NCBI RefSeq assembly: GCF_030690345.1
Contig: NZ_JAUYGV010000007.1
Location: forward strand, 310,001-374,000
DNA: 64,000 nucleotides
Origin: Rheinheimera sp.
GTDB taxonomy: Bacteria > Pseudomonadota > Gammaproteobacteria > Enterobacterales > Alteromonadaceae
Direction: 5' to 3'
Below, one piece after another: positions 15,498 through 24,657 of the stretch. Each line of letters begins with the position of its first letter. Position 1 is the stretch's first letter. The translations under genes were made by a program, and so were the position numbers. A model generated the notes under the pieces. The model was given only the letters and a program-made list of their open reading frames with translations. It searched no databases and was not told the origin of the DNA.

Positions 15498-16961
15498 ATG
15501 TCGGGTATTAATTTTTTAGGTTCAGCTTCCGGTTTACCGCTGGAAGAGCTTGTCAGTACGCTGGTAAAGGTAGAGCGCGACAGTAAACTGGGCCGTATTG
15601 ATACCACGAAAAAGACCTTAGATGCCTCGCTCTCCGGCGTAGGGCAGCTGAAATCTGCACTTTCAGCTTTTCAGGATGCGATAAAAAAATTAGGCGGCAA
15701 TAATTTAAACGCCCGCGTTGCTACAGTTACGCAACCCACCGAGGATAAAACCTATATTGAAGCATCGGCCTCCAGCTCTGCTGTAGCCGCCAGTTTTGAT
15801 ATAAAGGTAAACCAGCTGGCATCAGGTAGCCGGCTGGAAAGTGCCGATTTGGCCTATGGCTCTGCCGATGACGTTATTTCCACCACCGATGGCACCTTGA
15901 CACTCACTGCGGGCAGCAAGAGCTTTGACGTTGAAGTTACCGCCGGCATGACGCTTAACCAGTTACGCCAACAAATTAATGCGCAGACAGATAATTTTGG
16001 CATCAACGCCAATATTATTAATGCCGGTGGCAGCGTCGGTACCAAGCTGGTGTTAACATCCAATGAAACCGGCGCCGGCAATGATTTGGTGATTACCAAT
16101 AACAATGCTGAGCTGGATGCCATCTCAACAGTACCTACCGGCGCGACAGCTGGTTTGACAGCCAGCCAGCTGGCGCAGGATGCCATTATAGAAATTGACG
16201 GCATCATTGCTACTAACAGCAGCAATACCTTTACCAACGCTATTCAGGATGTCAGCCTGACGGTGAAAGCCGTTACGCCGGATGGCAATAATGCCACTGT
16301 CGATATCGCCACCGATAAAGAAGCGGCTGAAGAGAATATTCAAAATTTTATTAATAATTACAATGTACTGGTTGATCAAATTGCTGACCTGACTAAAAGC
16401 CGTACTTTAGGCTCAGACGGTAAGACGGTAACGGCTGAGGGCGGTGCTTTGGCTGCAGATTCGTTGCCACGCTCTATTATGAATCAGCTCAAAGGCATGC
16501 TGGGTGGTGTGGTAGGCGAGTCAGGCTCTGAACTGGCGACACTGTATTCTATGGGCATTACGTTTGATAAAGACGGCAAGCTGGAAATTGCCGCCACCTC
16601 TGCTTTTGGCGGCGATTCCGGCCGTGTCCGGTTTGATAAGGCCTTAACTGAGAATTATGACGGTGTGGCGGCTATTTTTGGTGGTGATACCGGCCTGAGC
16701 GCTAAATTAGACCAATTCGTGTCACAATTTACCGAAGCCGGCGGCATTATTGCCAGCAAAGAGAGTTCACTGAAAATACAATTAGATAAAAACACTAAAG
16801 ATTTGGAAGCTGCTAACCGATATATAGATAGCTTTGAGCAAACGTTGCGCAAAAGGTATACCGCCCTGGATTCATTATTGGGCTCGATGCAGAATATGGC
16901 ATCAACAGTGACCTCGCAGTTGGCAAGTTTGCCCGGATTTGGAACCAATAAATCGAATTAG
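15498..16961 (+). CDS. fliD: FliD, filament cap (HAP2)
   Basis: FliD caps the filament tip and folds incoming flagellin. The N-terminal domain shows GLPLEELVSTLVKVERDSKL, and the C-terminal part shows YDGVAAIFGGDTGLSAKLDQFV and the coiled-coil tail IDSFEQTLRKRYTALDSLLGSMQ. 487 aa is typical for short-flagellin species. It is 9 bases after flaG; the fliS GTG/ATG region overlaps its stop, consistent with one operon. Confidence 0.96.
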   Translation: MSGINFLGSASGLPLEELVSTLVKVERDSKLGRIDTTKKTLDASLSGVGQLKSALSAFQDAIKKLGGNNLNARVATVTQPTEDKTYIEASASSSAVAASFDIKVNQLASGSRLESADLAYGSADDVISTTDGTLTLTAGSKSFDVEVTAGMTLNQLRQQINAQTDNFGINANIINAGGSVGTKLVLTSNETGAGNDLVITNNNAELDAISTVPTGATAGLTASQLAQDAIIEIDGIIATNSSNTFTNAIQDVSLTVKAVTPDGNNATVDIATDKEAAEENIQNFINNYNVLVDQIADLTKSRTLGSDGKTVTAEGGALAADSLPRSIMNQLKGMLGGVVGESGSELATLYSMGITFDKDGKLEIAATSAFGGDSGRVRFDKALTENYDGVAAIFGGDTGLSAKLDQFVSQFTEAGGIIASKESSLKIQLDKNTKDLEAANRYIDSFEQTLRKRYTALDSLLGSMQNMASTVTSQLASLPGFGTNKSN

Positions 16962-16972
16962 TGGAGCATCTT

Positions 16973-17407
16973 ATGAGTTACGGAATTAAAGCCTATAAAG
17001 CGGTTGGTATTAAAGATGATTTGGCGGTAGCCGATCCACATCGCGTTATTCAGCTGCTGATGCAAGGCGCGCTGGAAAATATGGCCAAAGCGAAAGGCTG
17101 TATTGACCGTAAAGACTTCGCAGGTAAGTCAGAAGCCATTTCTAAAGCTATCAATATCATTTCTGCTTTGCAGGGGTGTTTGGATATGAGCGCCGGCGAA
17201 ATCTCAGACAACCTGTTTTCCCTGTACGACTTTATGCTTAATCACCTTATTCAGGCCAGCCGGGATAAAAGCATCAGCAAGCTGGATGAAGTGATGGAAA
17301 TTTTATTAACGATTAAAGGTGCCTGGGATCAAATTCCGGTAAGCGATCGCGAAAAAGGCTATCAGCTGCAAGCGCAGAAAAATCAGCAGTTAGCTGTTGG
17401 TGCCTGA
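16973..17407 (+). CDS. fliS: FliS, flagellin export chaperone
   Basis: FliS binds the flagellin C-terminus in the cytoplasm and prevents early polymerisation. Conserved features are the start YGIKAYKAVGI, the block DPHRVIQLLMQGALENMAKA, and the helix AINIISALQGCLDMSAGEIS. The track begins at GTG 16961, overlapping the fliD stop. ATG 16973 has GGAG six bases upstream and gives the usual short N-terminus (144 aa). Its stop overlaps the next ATG (TGATG), suggesting coupled translation. Confidence 0.94.
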   Translation: MSYGIKAYKAVGIKDDLAVADPHRVIQLLMQGALENMAKAKGCIDRKDFAGKSEAISKAINIISALQGCLDMSAGEISDNLFSLYDFMLNHLIQASRDKSISKLDEVMEILLTIKGAWDQIPVSDREKGYQLQAQKNQQLAVGA

Positions 17408-17721
17408 TGCCGGCAACTGAAACCGTTAAACAACAGTGCGCAGCCCTGCGCGCCGACATTGATAGCCTGATACGGCAACCCGACTATGATGTAGCCAGGG
17501 TTGCTGATTTGGTTGAGCAATTAAATCAGCATTTATGCCAAACTGTTCCCCCGCAGGACAAAGTTGAGTCTTTTGCCGTGTTTCTGCAGCAAAACCTTGA
17601 CTGGCTACAGGCAACAATGGCAAAACTGTCAGCAGATAAAGATGCTGTAGCCGGCAATATGTTAGAAATAAAAAAGGGCCAGCGCGCCCGGCATAGCTAC
17701 GGCCAACATAACCAACAATAA
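17407..17721 (+). CDS. FliT-like flagellar chaperone (probable)
   Basis: A 104-aa, mostly helical protein at the place where fliT follows fliS. No strong motif is seen: there are two or three amphipathic helices (CAALRADIDSLI; VADLVEQLNQHL; FAVFLQQNLDWLQATMAKL) and a basic tail ending GQHNQQ. FliT proteins are short, poorly conserved chaperones of FliD, so the call rests on size, helical character and the one-base overlap with fliS. Confidence 0.6.
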   Translation: MPATETVKQQCAALRADIDSLIRQPDYDVARVADLVEQLNQHLCQTVPPQDKVESFAVFLQQNLDWLQATMAKLSADKDAVAGNMLEIKKGQRARHSYGQHNQQ

Positions 17722-17735
17722 AATCAGGCTCTTGC

Positions 17736-20558
17736 ATGCTGAAGTACATTAATTATCAGCTGGACTCAGACGACGCTGCTCAGGCGGCGTCTGAGCAAAA
17801 AGTCGCTGCCGGCATCAAGCAGCGTTTTAACAACAATCTTCAGGCGTTATCGCAGTACATTCCTTCCGTGGTACCAATAATTCAGCAACATAGTATGCAG
17901 CAGTATTCGGTATTCTGTACCCGCGCTGCAGAGCTGAATATTGTCGACTTTGCAACCGGCCGTGTGTGGTACAGCGAAACGCCCTTTGCTGAAGTATCAC
18001 GCGAAGTCGACAGCTTTTGCCGTAATGCACCCTATGTTGAACTTGATACATCTGCCTCGCCAACGCAGGCTGACCAGCCATGGCCTGTTGAGGCTTTACC
18101 GCCGCAGCCTGATGTGGTTGTTATGCTGGGGTTGGGGCTGGGTTATCAGATAAACGCTCTGCTGCAAAAAGCCGGGGTTAAGTACCTTATTGTGTACGAA
18201 CCCAATGTAGATGCGCTGATTTGCTCGGTGCAGGCTAATGATTGGCGGCAACTGTTTACCGTGGCAGAAGCTGCGGGCACACAGATTTTTTTGCAATTGG
18301 AAAATGACGGCAGCTCGGTTGCAGAAGACCTGGCAGAGCTGCGCAGCGTGGCCGGTTTTAGCCGTGTTTATGTATACCGGCATTACTGCCATCCGGTGAT
18401 GGATAAAGTAGCTGAATATTTATTTGCTCACAGCGGCCAGCCGGAGCAGTTGCTGGGCAGCACTGCACAGTTTGTCGCCTACGAAGACTTTAACGATTAC
18501 GTTGCCGAGCGCAGCGCTAACGTGCTGGGTAACCAACAACCGCATGCCGCGGCGCCGGCAGATGAGTTGTACCGGCGCAATATGGCGGCGCTGCAAAAGT
18601 TTTACCCCAAAGTACATGATGAAATTAATAAGCACCAAAGCCGGCATTGGCAAGCGGTAACCGATGACAATGGCAAAAGCAATTTATACCATCCGCAGCG
18701 TAAAGCATTTTTTTATCAGGACCTTGATGCGGAATCGGCCCGTTTGCTGGAGTATTTTACCCGGCAGCCGTATAAAGATGATGTGTTGTTAGGCCAGACC
18801 TCTGTTGATAAATTCAGCCACTACATTCATTACTCGCATATTGCGCAGACACAGCCGCTGATTAATAAACAACTGCAACAGAAAATTCAGTTGCCGCAAG
18901 AGGTCGACTCACTGATTATCTTCGGTGTGGGTTTGGGTAAACATATTCAGTTACTGACCGAACAGTATCAGATCAGCAATCTGTATATTTGTGAGCCCAA
19001 TTTAGATTTTTTTGCTGCCAGTCTTAAGGTAACGGATTGGGCCGCTATATTTGACCGTGCCGAGCAAAATGGCCTGCGGATATACCTGAACCTGGGCGGC
19101 GACGGCTCAACCTATTTTTACGATCTGATGGCGCAATTTTACCAGGTTGGTGCTTATTCCATCGCCAATACCTATATGTTTTGCTCTTACTTCAACCAAA
19201 AGATGCACAAAGCGATTGCCGACTTACGCGCCGAATTAAAGGTCGTACTGGCGCTGGGCGAATATTATGATCATTGTCGTTATGGTATTGCACATACTTA
19301 TAACAGCGTGGCTAAGCAGCATAAGTTTTTACAGTATGACAACAGCAGTTACCGCAATTTGCCGGCATTAAACCTGCCGGTGTTTGTGGTGGGTAATGGG
19401 CCGTCGTTAGACAGCAGCTTCGGCTATTTGCAGGAGCATCGCGACAAGGTGGTGTTAATCAGTTGCGGTACCGCTTTGTATTCACTGTACAAAAAAGGCA
19501 TTAAGCCGGACTTTCACGCCGAGGTGGAACAAAATCGCTCTACGTTCTGCTGGATAGGGCAGGTGAAAGATGCTGATTATTTAAAGGATATCCGGCTGAT
19601 CAGTGTGAACGGTATTCATCCGGATACAGCCGATCTGTTTAAAGAAACCTTGTTGTGTTTTAAAGACGGTGAGTCATCGACTAATTTTTTTGACTCGCGG
19701 TTAAAAAAACAAGGCGTGCAGGTAGCGTCACTTAGTTATGCTTACCCAACAGTTACTAATCTGGTATTAAATTACGCATTACGGTTGGGCTTTAAAGTAT
19801 TTTATCTGTTTGGGGTTGATCTTGGTTACGCTGATGTGCGCCAACACCACTCTCAGGCTTCGGCTTATTACCGTAACGACGGCACAGAAGTGTATGACTA
19901 CCAGCAAACTCATGGCGGCGGCATGCCGGCAAAGGGTAACTTTTTACCTTATGTGTTTACCAAGCCTGAATTTGATATGTCGCGAAAATTGCTGGAACAG
20001 GCTATCAGCAAAGCCGGACGCAAAGTAGAGATCTACAACTGCAGCAATGGCGTGAAGATTGATGGTGCTGTGCCGCTGCAGCCGGATAACATTTTATTCA
20101 GTGACTTACCCAAACACAAAGAGTTGATATTACAACAGCTGATCGATACGGCGTACTATGCCGATTTATCAGGTTATGCCAAGCCGATATTGGCCCAAAT
20201 CGACTTTACTGCTTTTCGTCGTACAATTGACGCCTGGTTGGCAATGTTTGATGCTGAGATTAGCAATGCGGAGCAGGCCAAAGCCTTTATTGCCGGGCAA
20301 TGGCGCTTGCTGCAAACTGCTGCGCGCGACCCGTCAGATCCAACCTTCTATTTGTTCTACGGCAGCACCAATTACTTCGGCGGCCTGATGACCAAGGTTG
20401 CATCTTGTATCAGTGACGATACGCCGGAGATCTTGCCTGTGTTTAACCAGGTTATGCAGGTATGGCGTGATTATGTGCAAAGCGCCGGCGAGCAGTTTGA
20501 ACAACAGCCGTTAAAGTTTGACGATGTGGATGTACAACACTTGTTTGCCAAAAGCTGA
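17736..20558 (+). CDS. Maf-type motility-associated glycosyltransferase (DUF115/MptE-like)
   Basis: Maf proteins transfer nonulosonic acids such as pseudaminic acid onto flagellin Ser/Thr in the cytoplasm; here a complete pse operon lies downstream. The Maf_flag10 core begins near residue 545 (LPVFVVGNGPSLDSSFGYL; IKPDFHAEVEQN) and runs to about 730 (FKVFYLFGVDLGYAD). At 940 aa it is long because the N-terminal half holds two similar Rossmann-like units: residues 127-200 (VVMLGLGLGYQ ... YEPNVDAL) and 393-465 (LIIFGVGLGKH ... CEPNLDFF). The C-terminal 200 aa are helical. It follows the fliT-like gene by 14 bases, so it is probably cotranscribed with fliDS. Confidence 0.9.
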   Translation: MLKYINYQLDSDDAAQAASEQKVAAGIKQRFNNNLQALSQYIPSVVPIIQQHSMQQYSVFCTRAAELNIVDFATGRVWYSETPFAEVSREVDSFCRNAPYVELDTSASPTQADQPWPVEALPPQPDVVVMLGLGLGYQINALLQKAGVKYLIVYEPNVDALICSVQANDWRQLFTVAEAAGTQIFLQLENDGSSVAEDLAELRSVAGFSRVYVYRHYCHPVMDKVAEYLFAHSGQPEQLLGSTAQFVAYEDFNDYVAERSANVLGNQQPHAAAPADELYRRNMAALQKFYPKVHDEINKHQSRHWQAVTDDNGKSNLYHPQRKAFFYQDLDAESARLLEYFTRQPYKDDVLLGQTSVDKFSHYIHYSHIAQTQPLINKQLQQKIQLPQEVDSLIIFGVGLGKHIQLLTEQYQISNLYICEPNLDFFAASLKVTDWAAIFDRAEQNGLRIYLNLGGDGSTYFYDLMAQFYQVGAYSIANTYMFCSYFNQKMHKAIADLRAELKVVLALGEYYDHCRYGIAHTYNSVAKQHKFLQYDNSSYRNLPALNLPVFVVGNGPSLDSSFGYLQEHRDKVVLISCGTALYSLYKKGIKPDFHAEVEQNRSTFCWIGQVKDADYLKDIRLISVNGIHPDTADLFKETLLCFKDGESSTNFFDSRLKKQGVQVASLSYAYPTVTNLVLNYALRLGFKVFYLFGVDLGYADVRQHHSQASAYYRNDGTEVYDYQQTHGGGMPAKGNFLPYVFTKPEFDMSRKLLEQAISKAGRKVEIYNCSNGVKIDGAVPLQPDNILFSDLPKHKELILQQLIDTAYYADLSGYAKPILAQIDFTAFRRTIDAWLAMFDAEISNAEQAKAFIAGQWRLLQTAARDPSDPTFYLFYGSTNYFGGLMTKVASCISDDTPEILPVFNQVMQVWRDYVQSAGEQFEQQPLKFDDVDVQHLFAKS

Positions 20559-20649
20559 CGCGTTAGTTTTTTGACATTTTATCGGTGTAAAACCAGTAAT
20601 ATTCTGCATATAGCCTACAGAGTCAGGTTATTTTATCCTGTGCAAAATA

Positions 20650-20665
20650 TGGCGTTATCTTTGCA
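20650..20665 (+). promoter_or_regulatory. Sigma-54 promoter of the flagellin-glycan island
   Basis: TGGCGTTATCTTTGCA, with GG at 20651-20652 and GC at 20663-20664 (spacing exactly 10) and an intact TTGCA -12 box. The ATG of the first island gene is about 50 bases downstream. Its location in a 156-base gap after maf supports a separate island transcript. Confidence 0.75.
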
Positions 20666-20714
20666 TGCTCAAGTGCACTATAGTTTGGTTATTGCGCTGA
20701 ATGGAAAGGGATAA

Positions 20715-22646
20715 ATGACGATTGCAGATATTAAGCAAACCGCTGTCATCTTAATTGATTGCCAGGATAGCGTTGGCGATGATGCGTACTTTAATACTGT
20801 GGCCCCGGGCAATGTGCTGGTGTTTAACTGCAGCACCAGAGGCTATATAGAGCCTTTATTGTCTGCGCTGCGGGCTCATTATGTAAAGTTTAACGCCGTA
20901 AGCTTTGTTACTAATAACGCGGGCATACATACTGAGTTAACCCGGTTCTTTCCCGAGTTGTTCCGCGGCATCCGTTTTATAGATCAACTGCCATTACCAC
21001 TGACAGAAACTGACATGACAGAGTTGATGTCAGTTGCTACGACCCTTCCGCCTTTTGAATTGGTGCCGGCTGAACCGCTGGTATCGACAGAATTTAATCA
21101 GTTAAAGAATTTCTTTCTATTAGATGAACGACTTACCGATATTGCTGAGCATGAATCAATAAGCCAGCTTACCGCTGCGTTTATTGCCGGGTTACAAAGC
21201 CAAAAATGCGCATTTTCTGCCTATGTACAGATTCGGTTGCTGAATTTTTATGCCAATAGATTAAACAAATATGGTGAGGTCTATTTCAAAAGTCTGTCAT
21301 TAAAACTGGGTGACACTAATGTCAGTATTTTACATTTGTGGCAATTGGTGTCGGATAGTCGCTTTACACTTAGTCAGCGCTACTTTATCTATAACCAACT
21401 TCTGTCGATGGAGTTTAGCGGAGCGTTAAAAAACAAGTCTGATTTTAATACCCGTTTTACCGCATATAGCCATGTGGTGCGGGAGTTTGCTTTGCAATTG
21501 GGCCCCCCCGGCGCTTTTATTGATAAAGAACAGCGAAATCCTGATATCGTGTTTGTTTTTATTGCACAGTTTCTCAGCCCCAGGCATGCCCCGAGTAAAA
21601 TTGTATTAGAAACCATTAAAGCGCTGTGTTTATCTGCAAATAAGCAGGTTGTATTAATAGACACCTGCGAGCTATTGCCCACGAGCGGCGCTTTGCCTTG
21701 GTACGATGCCGCATACGGTAGCAGGGGGCAATACAATGCTGAAACGCTGACTTATGAGGGGGCGCGTTTTAATTATCTGCAACTCTCTGCCGGCATGCCT
21801 AATCTTGTCGAGATAAACGGTGTGATCGAGTTGATTAAAACGTATAAGCCGTATTTCACCATAACAGTGGGCGAGAGTATTACTGCCGATATCATCAGCC
21901 AACTTGTGCCCAATGTGGTGGTACCAACAGTGTCACGGTTGCCTCATACCTTAAGCCAATACAGGGTTTTCAATAAGCGTTTTATTACAAATGCCGACGA
22001 AGTGCCGGAGTGTTTGCAGCCAGGGATCTTGTCTGTTGACATGTTACCTGAGCGCGCTTTGGCGCAGTCAGAGCTTACACGTGATCAATTTGGTATACCC
22101 CGCGATAAAGTTATATTGGCCGTGCCGGGTAACCGGCTTGATGCGGAAATAGACGATAGCTTTATTTCTATGCTGTTATGTATTTCCAGCGATAGATATT
22201 TTGTGGTCTTTGCAGGCGTTTTTAATGACTATGAAGATTACTGTAAAAGATTTCCTGTCCTGCGCAATATCTCTGTTTTCGTGGGCTATCAGGAAGACTT
22301 TCCGGCATTTATAAAGCTGGTTGATATATATGTCACGCCACAACGTGTTGGTGGTGGTTTAACGGCATTGTGTGCATTGAGTATGTCCGTACCGGTTTTA
22401 ACGTTGAAATACGGTGATACTTATTCGTTTGCCGGTGACCTTTTTGCTTTTAACACTTTGTCCGAAATGGGCAATTTAATCAGTACTGTCTGCAATGACT
22501 TTGCGTCGTTAGATGCGTTGAAACGTAACGCTTTGCAACGGTTTGTTGAGCTTGAGGCTCTTAGTGATAAATATACAGACCTGTTTGACAACGTGGTGAA
22601 TGGGCCATTGTTTAATGTAGCGTCTGTGGTAGCAAGGAGAGACTGA
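20715..22646 (+). CDS. Glycosyltransferase-like protein (GT-B fold, tentative)
   Basis: 643 aa, no family recognised with certainty. The C-terminal third resembles the nucleotide-sugar-binding half of GT4-type transferases: RDQFGIPRDKVILAVPGNRL, then a beta/alpha pattern with FVVFAGVFNDYEDY, ISVFVGYQEDFPAFIKLVDI, and the end block DIYVTPQRVGGGLTALCALSMSVPVLT, which is the position of the conserved Glu/Gly motif in such enzymes. The N-terminal part is unlike anything I know. The first gene of the island, its stop is directly followed by the next ATG. A role in building or attaching the flagellin glycan is inferred. Confidence 0.6.
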   Translation: MTIADIKQTAVILIDCQDSVGDDAYFNTVAPGNVLVFNCSTRGYIEPLLSALRAHYVKFNAVSFVTNNAGIHTELTRFFPELFRGIRFIDQLPLPLTETDMTELMSVATTLPPFELVPAEPLVSTEFNQLKNFFLLDERLTDIAEHESISQLTAAFIAGLQSQKCAFSAYVQIRLLNFYANRLNKYGEVYFKSLSLKLGDTNVSILHLWQLVSDSRFTLSQRYFIYNQLLSMEFSGALKNKSDFNTRFTAYSHVVREFALQLGPPGAFIDKEQRNPDIVFVFIAQFLSPRHAPSKIVLETIKALCLSANKQVVLIDTCELLPTSGALPWYDAAYGSRGQYNAETLTYEGARFNYLQLSAGMPNLVEINGVIELIKTYKPYFTITVGESITADIISQLVPNVVVPTVSRLPHTLSQYRVFNKRFITNADEVPECLQPGILSVDMLPERALAQSELTRDQFGIPRDKVILAVPGNRLDAEIDDSFISMLLCISSDRYFVVFAGVFNDYEDYCKRFPVLRNISVFVGYQEDFPAFIKLVDIYVTPQRVGGGLTALCALSMSVPVLTLKYGDTYSFAGDLFAFNTLSEMGNLISTVCNDFASLDALKRNALQRFVELEALSDKYTDLFDNVVNGPLFNVASVVARRD

Positions 22647-23369
22647 ATGAAGCGTGTAGCTATTACTCAGTCAAATTACATACCGTGGCGTGGCTATTTT
22701 GACCTGATTGCATCGGTGGATGAATTCATCTTGTATGATGATATGCAATATACCCGCCGGGATTGGCGCAACAGAAATAAGATAAAGACCGGGCAGGGAA
22801 CTTGTTGGTTAACGATTCCTGTTGAGGTAAAAGGTAAATATTTTCAGAAAATTAAAGATACCAAAGTATCAGATAGCCATTGGTATAAATCACACTGGCA
22901 AACGCTTTCGCAAAACTACAAGAAAGCCAGACATTACGCCGGGATTGCTGCTTGGCTTGAGCCTCTGTACCTGGCTGAAAATCAGGACATGCTGTCAAAT
23001 ATAAACTACACCTTTATTGTGGCGATATGCCGCTACTTAGGTATCAACACGACTATTTCACTGTCTTCTCAATACCAACTGATTGACGGTAAAACTGAAC
23101 GCTTGGTCGATATTTGCCGGCAGGCAGGCGCGGGGCTTTATGTATCAGGCCCGGCGGCGAAAGATTATCTCGATGTAGCCTTGTTTGAACAAGAGGGTAT
23201 TGATGTCGGGTGGGCTGATTACGACGGTTATCCGGCGTATCCCCAACAATGGGGTGGGTTTGAGCCTTTCGTCAGTATATTAGATCTGTTGTTTAACTGC
23301 GGTCCTGAGTCACTTCTCTATATGAAAAAGCCAACGGATTCGCTGATCAAATATGAGGGCAAAGCATGA
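22647..23369 (+). CDS. WbqC-like family protein
   Basis: The start MKRVAITQSNYIPWRGYFDL and the block YDDMQYTRRDWRNRNKIKT are the signature of the WbqC family (240 aa here, normal length). Members occur in O-antigen and other glycan clusters. The reaction is not established; a role in transfer or acylation of amino sugars has been proposed. The ATG is adjacent to the upstream stop (TGAATG) and the gene overlaps the next by four bases (ATGA). Confidence 0.85.
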   Translation: MKRVAITQSNYIPWRGYFDLIASVDEFILYDDMQYTRRDWRNRNKIKTGQGTCWLTIPVEVKGKYFQKIKDTKVSDSHWYKSHWQTLSQNYKKARHYAGIAAWLEPLYLAENQDMLSNINYTFIVAICRYLGINTTISLSSQYQLIDGKTERLVDICRQAGAGLYVSGPAAKDYLDVALFEQEGIDVGWADYDGYPAYPQQWGGFEPFVSILDLLFNCGPESLLYMKKPTDSLIKYEGKA

Positions 23370-23995
23370 AAGACAATAGTGGCATTATTAGTCAGGTATC
23401 TGATTATTACTCAAATAAGCTTTGTGAGCATGGCACAACCCCGCAGGGCGTGGATTGGAATGGCGCTGAGGGACAATTTCTGCGCTTTGAGCAATTGAAC
23501 AAGGTTATTTGCAACAGCGGAAAGTTTACGCTAAACGATATTGGCTGTGGCTATGGTGCTTTCTATGATTTCCTGCGGACAAAATACAGCTCTTTTGATT
23601 ATGTCGGCGTTGATGTTGCTGCCAATATGATTTCAGCCGCCCGGCAGCGCTATATTGGTTCAGCTAATGCAAAATTTCTCTGTGGTACCGTACCGGAAGT
23701 CGCGGCAGACTTTACTGTGGCCAGTGGTATTTTCAATGTCAAATTGGAAAATTCAATACATGATTGGAAGAGTTATGTGCTTGAGACTATTGCCATTATT
23801 GATAAATTCAGCACGAAGGGGTTCGCCTTTAATTGCCTGACGTCGTACTCGGATGCAGAGAGAATGAAAGACGGGCTTTTTTATGCTGATCCCTGTGAAT
23901 TGTTTAACCATTGCAAAATACATTACGGCCGGAATGTTGCTTTATTGCATGACTATAATCTGTTTGAGTTTACGATTATTGTGAGGAAGTCATGA
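23366..23995 (+). CDS. SAM-dependent methyltransferase (class I)
   Basis: 209 aa. Motif I is FTLNDIGCGYGAFYDFL (about residues 54-70), followed by an acidic residue at the end of strand 2 (YVGVDVAANMISAARQRY), as in class I methyltransferases. The substrate is not evident; in this setting the sugar nucleotide or the attached flagellin glycan is likely. It overlaps both neighbours by four bases (ATGA), which implies tight translational coupling. Confidence 0.85.
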   Translation: MKDNSGIISQVSDYYSNKLCEHGTTPQGVDWNGAEGQFLRFEQLNKVICNSGKFTLNDIGCGYGAFYDFLRTKYSSFDYVGVDVAANMISAARQRYIGSANAKFLCGTVPEVAADFTVASGIFNVKLENSIHDWKSYVLETIAIIDKFSTKGFAFNCLTSYSDAERMKDGLFYADPCELFNHCKIHYGRNVALLHDYNLFEFTIIVRKS

Positions 23996-24657
23996 AAAAT
24001 AAATTAGTTATATTTGGTTCGGGCGATATCGCACAATTAGCACACTACTATTTCAGCAATGACAGCCTCTATGATGTAGTGGCCTTTACTGTCGACAGCG
24101 AATACAAGACGGTTGAGGAGTTTTGCGGTTTACCTGTAATCGCATTTTCTGAGCTGAAGGCGTTTTTTTCACCACAGGACGTCAGCGTGTTTGTGGCGTT
24201 GAGTTACTCAAAATTAAATGCTGTAAGAAAACAGAAATACCTTGCAGTTAAAGCTATGGGATATACCCTGGCGAGTTATATCAGCAGCAAGGCGACAGTG
24301 TTGAACCAGCAGGACATCGGAGAGAACTGCTTTATTCTTGAAGATAACACCATCCAACCTTTTGTTAAAATTGGTAATAACGTGACCTTATGGAGCGGCA
24401 ATCATATCGGCCATCACTCGATAATACGGGATCACACTTTTATTGCCTCACATATCGTTGTATCCGGCGGTGTAGATATTGGCGAGCAATGTTTTATCGG
24501 CGTTAATGCCACATTGCGTGATCATATCCGGATTGGCGACCGCTGTGTTATTGGTGCCGGTGTATTATTGCTGGCTGATGCAGAAGCTGATGGCTTATAT
24601 AAAGGTACCGCTACTGAGCGGTCTGCATTACCCAGTTCAGGGTTGCGCAAAATATGA
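23992..24657 (+). CDS. NeuD/PglD-like sugar O- or N-acyltransferase
   Basis: 221 aa. An N-terminal Rossmann-like lobe (KLVIFGSGDIAQLAHYYF) is followed by a left-handed beta-helix of hexapeptide repeats (about residues 105-195; IGENCFILEDNTIQPFVKIG, VDIGEQCFIGVNATLRDHIRIG). This two-part design is that of the NeuD/PglD/PerB acyltransferases, which use acyl-CoA to modify amino sugars or sialic acids. The expected catalytic His lies in GNHIGHHSII. It could add an acyl group to the WecE-type 4-amino sugar or to pseudaminic acid. Confidence 0.85.
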   Translation: MKNKLVIFGSGDIAQLAHYYFSNDSLYDVVAFTVDSEYKTVEEFCGLPVIAFSELKAFFSPQDVSVFVALSYSKLNAVRKQKYLAVKAMGYTLASYISSKATVLNQQDIGENCFILEDNTIQPFVKIGNNVTLWSGNHIGHHSIIRDHTFIASHIVVSGGVDIGEQCFIGVNATLRDHIRIGDRCVIGAGVLLLADAEADGLYKGTATERSALPSSGLRKI

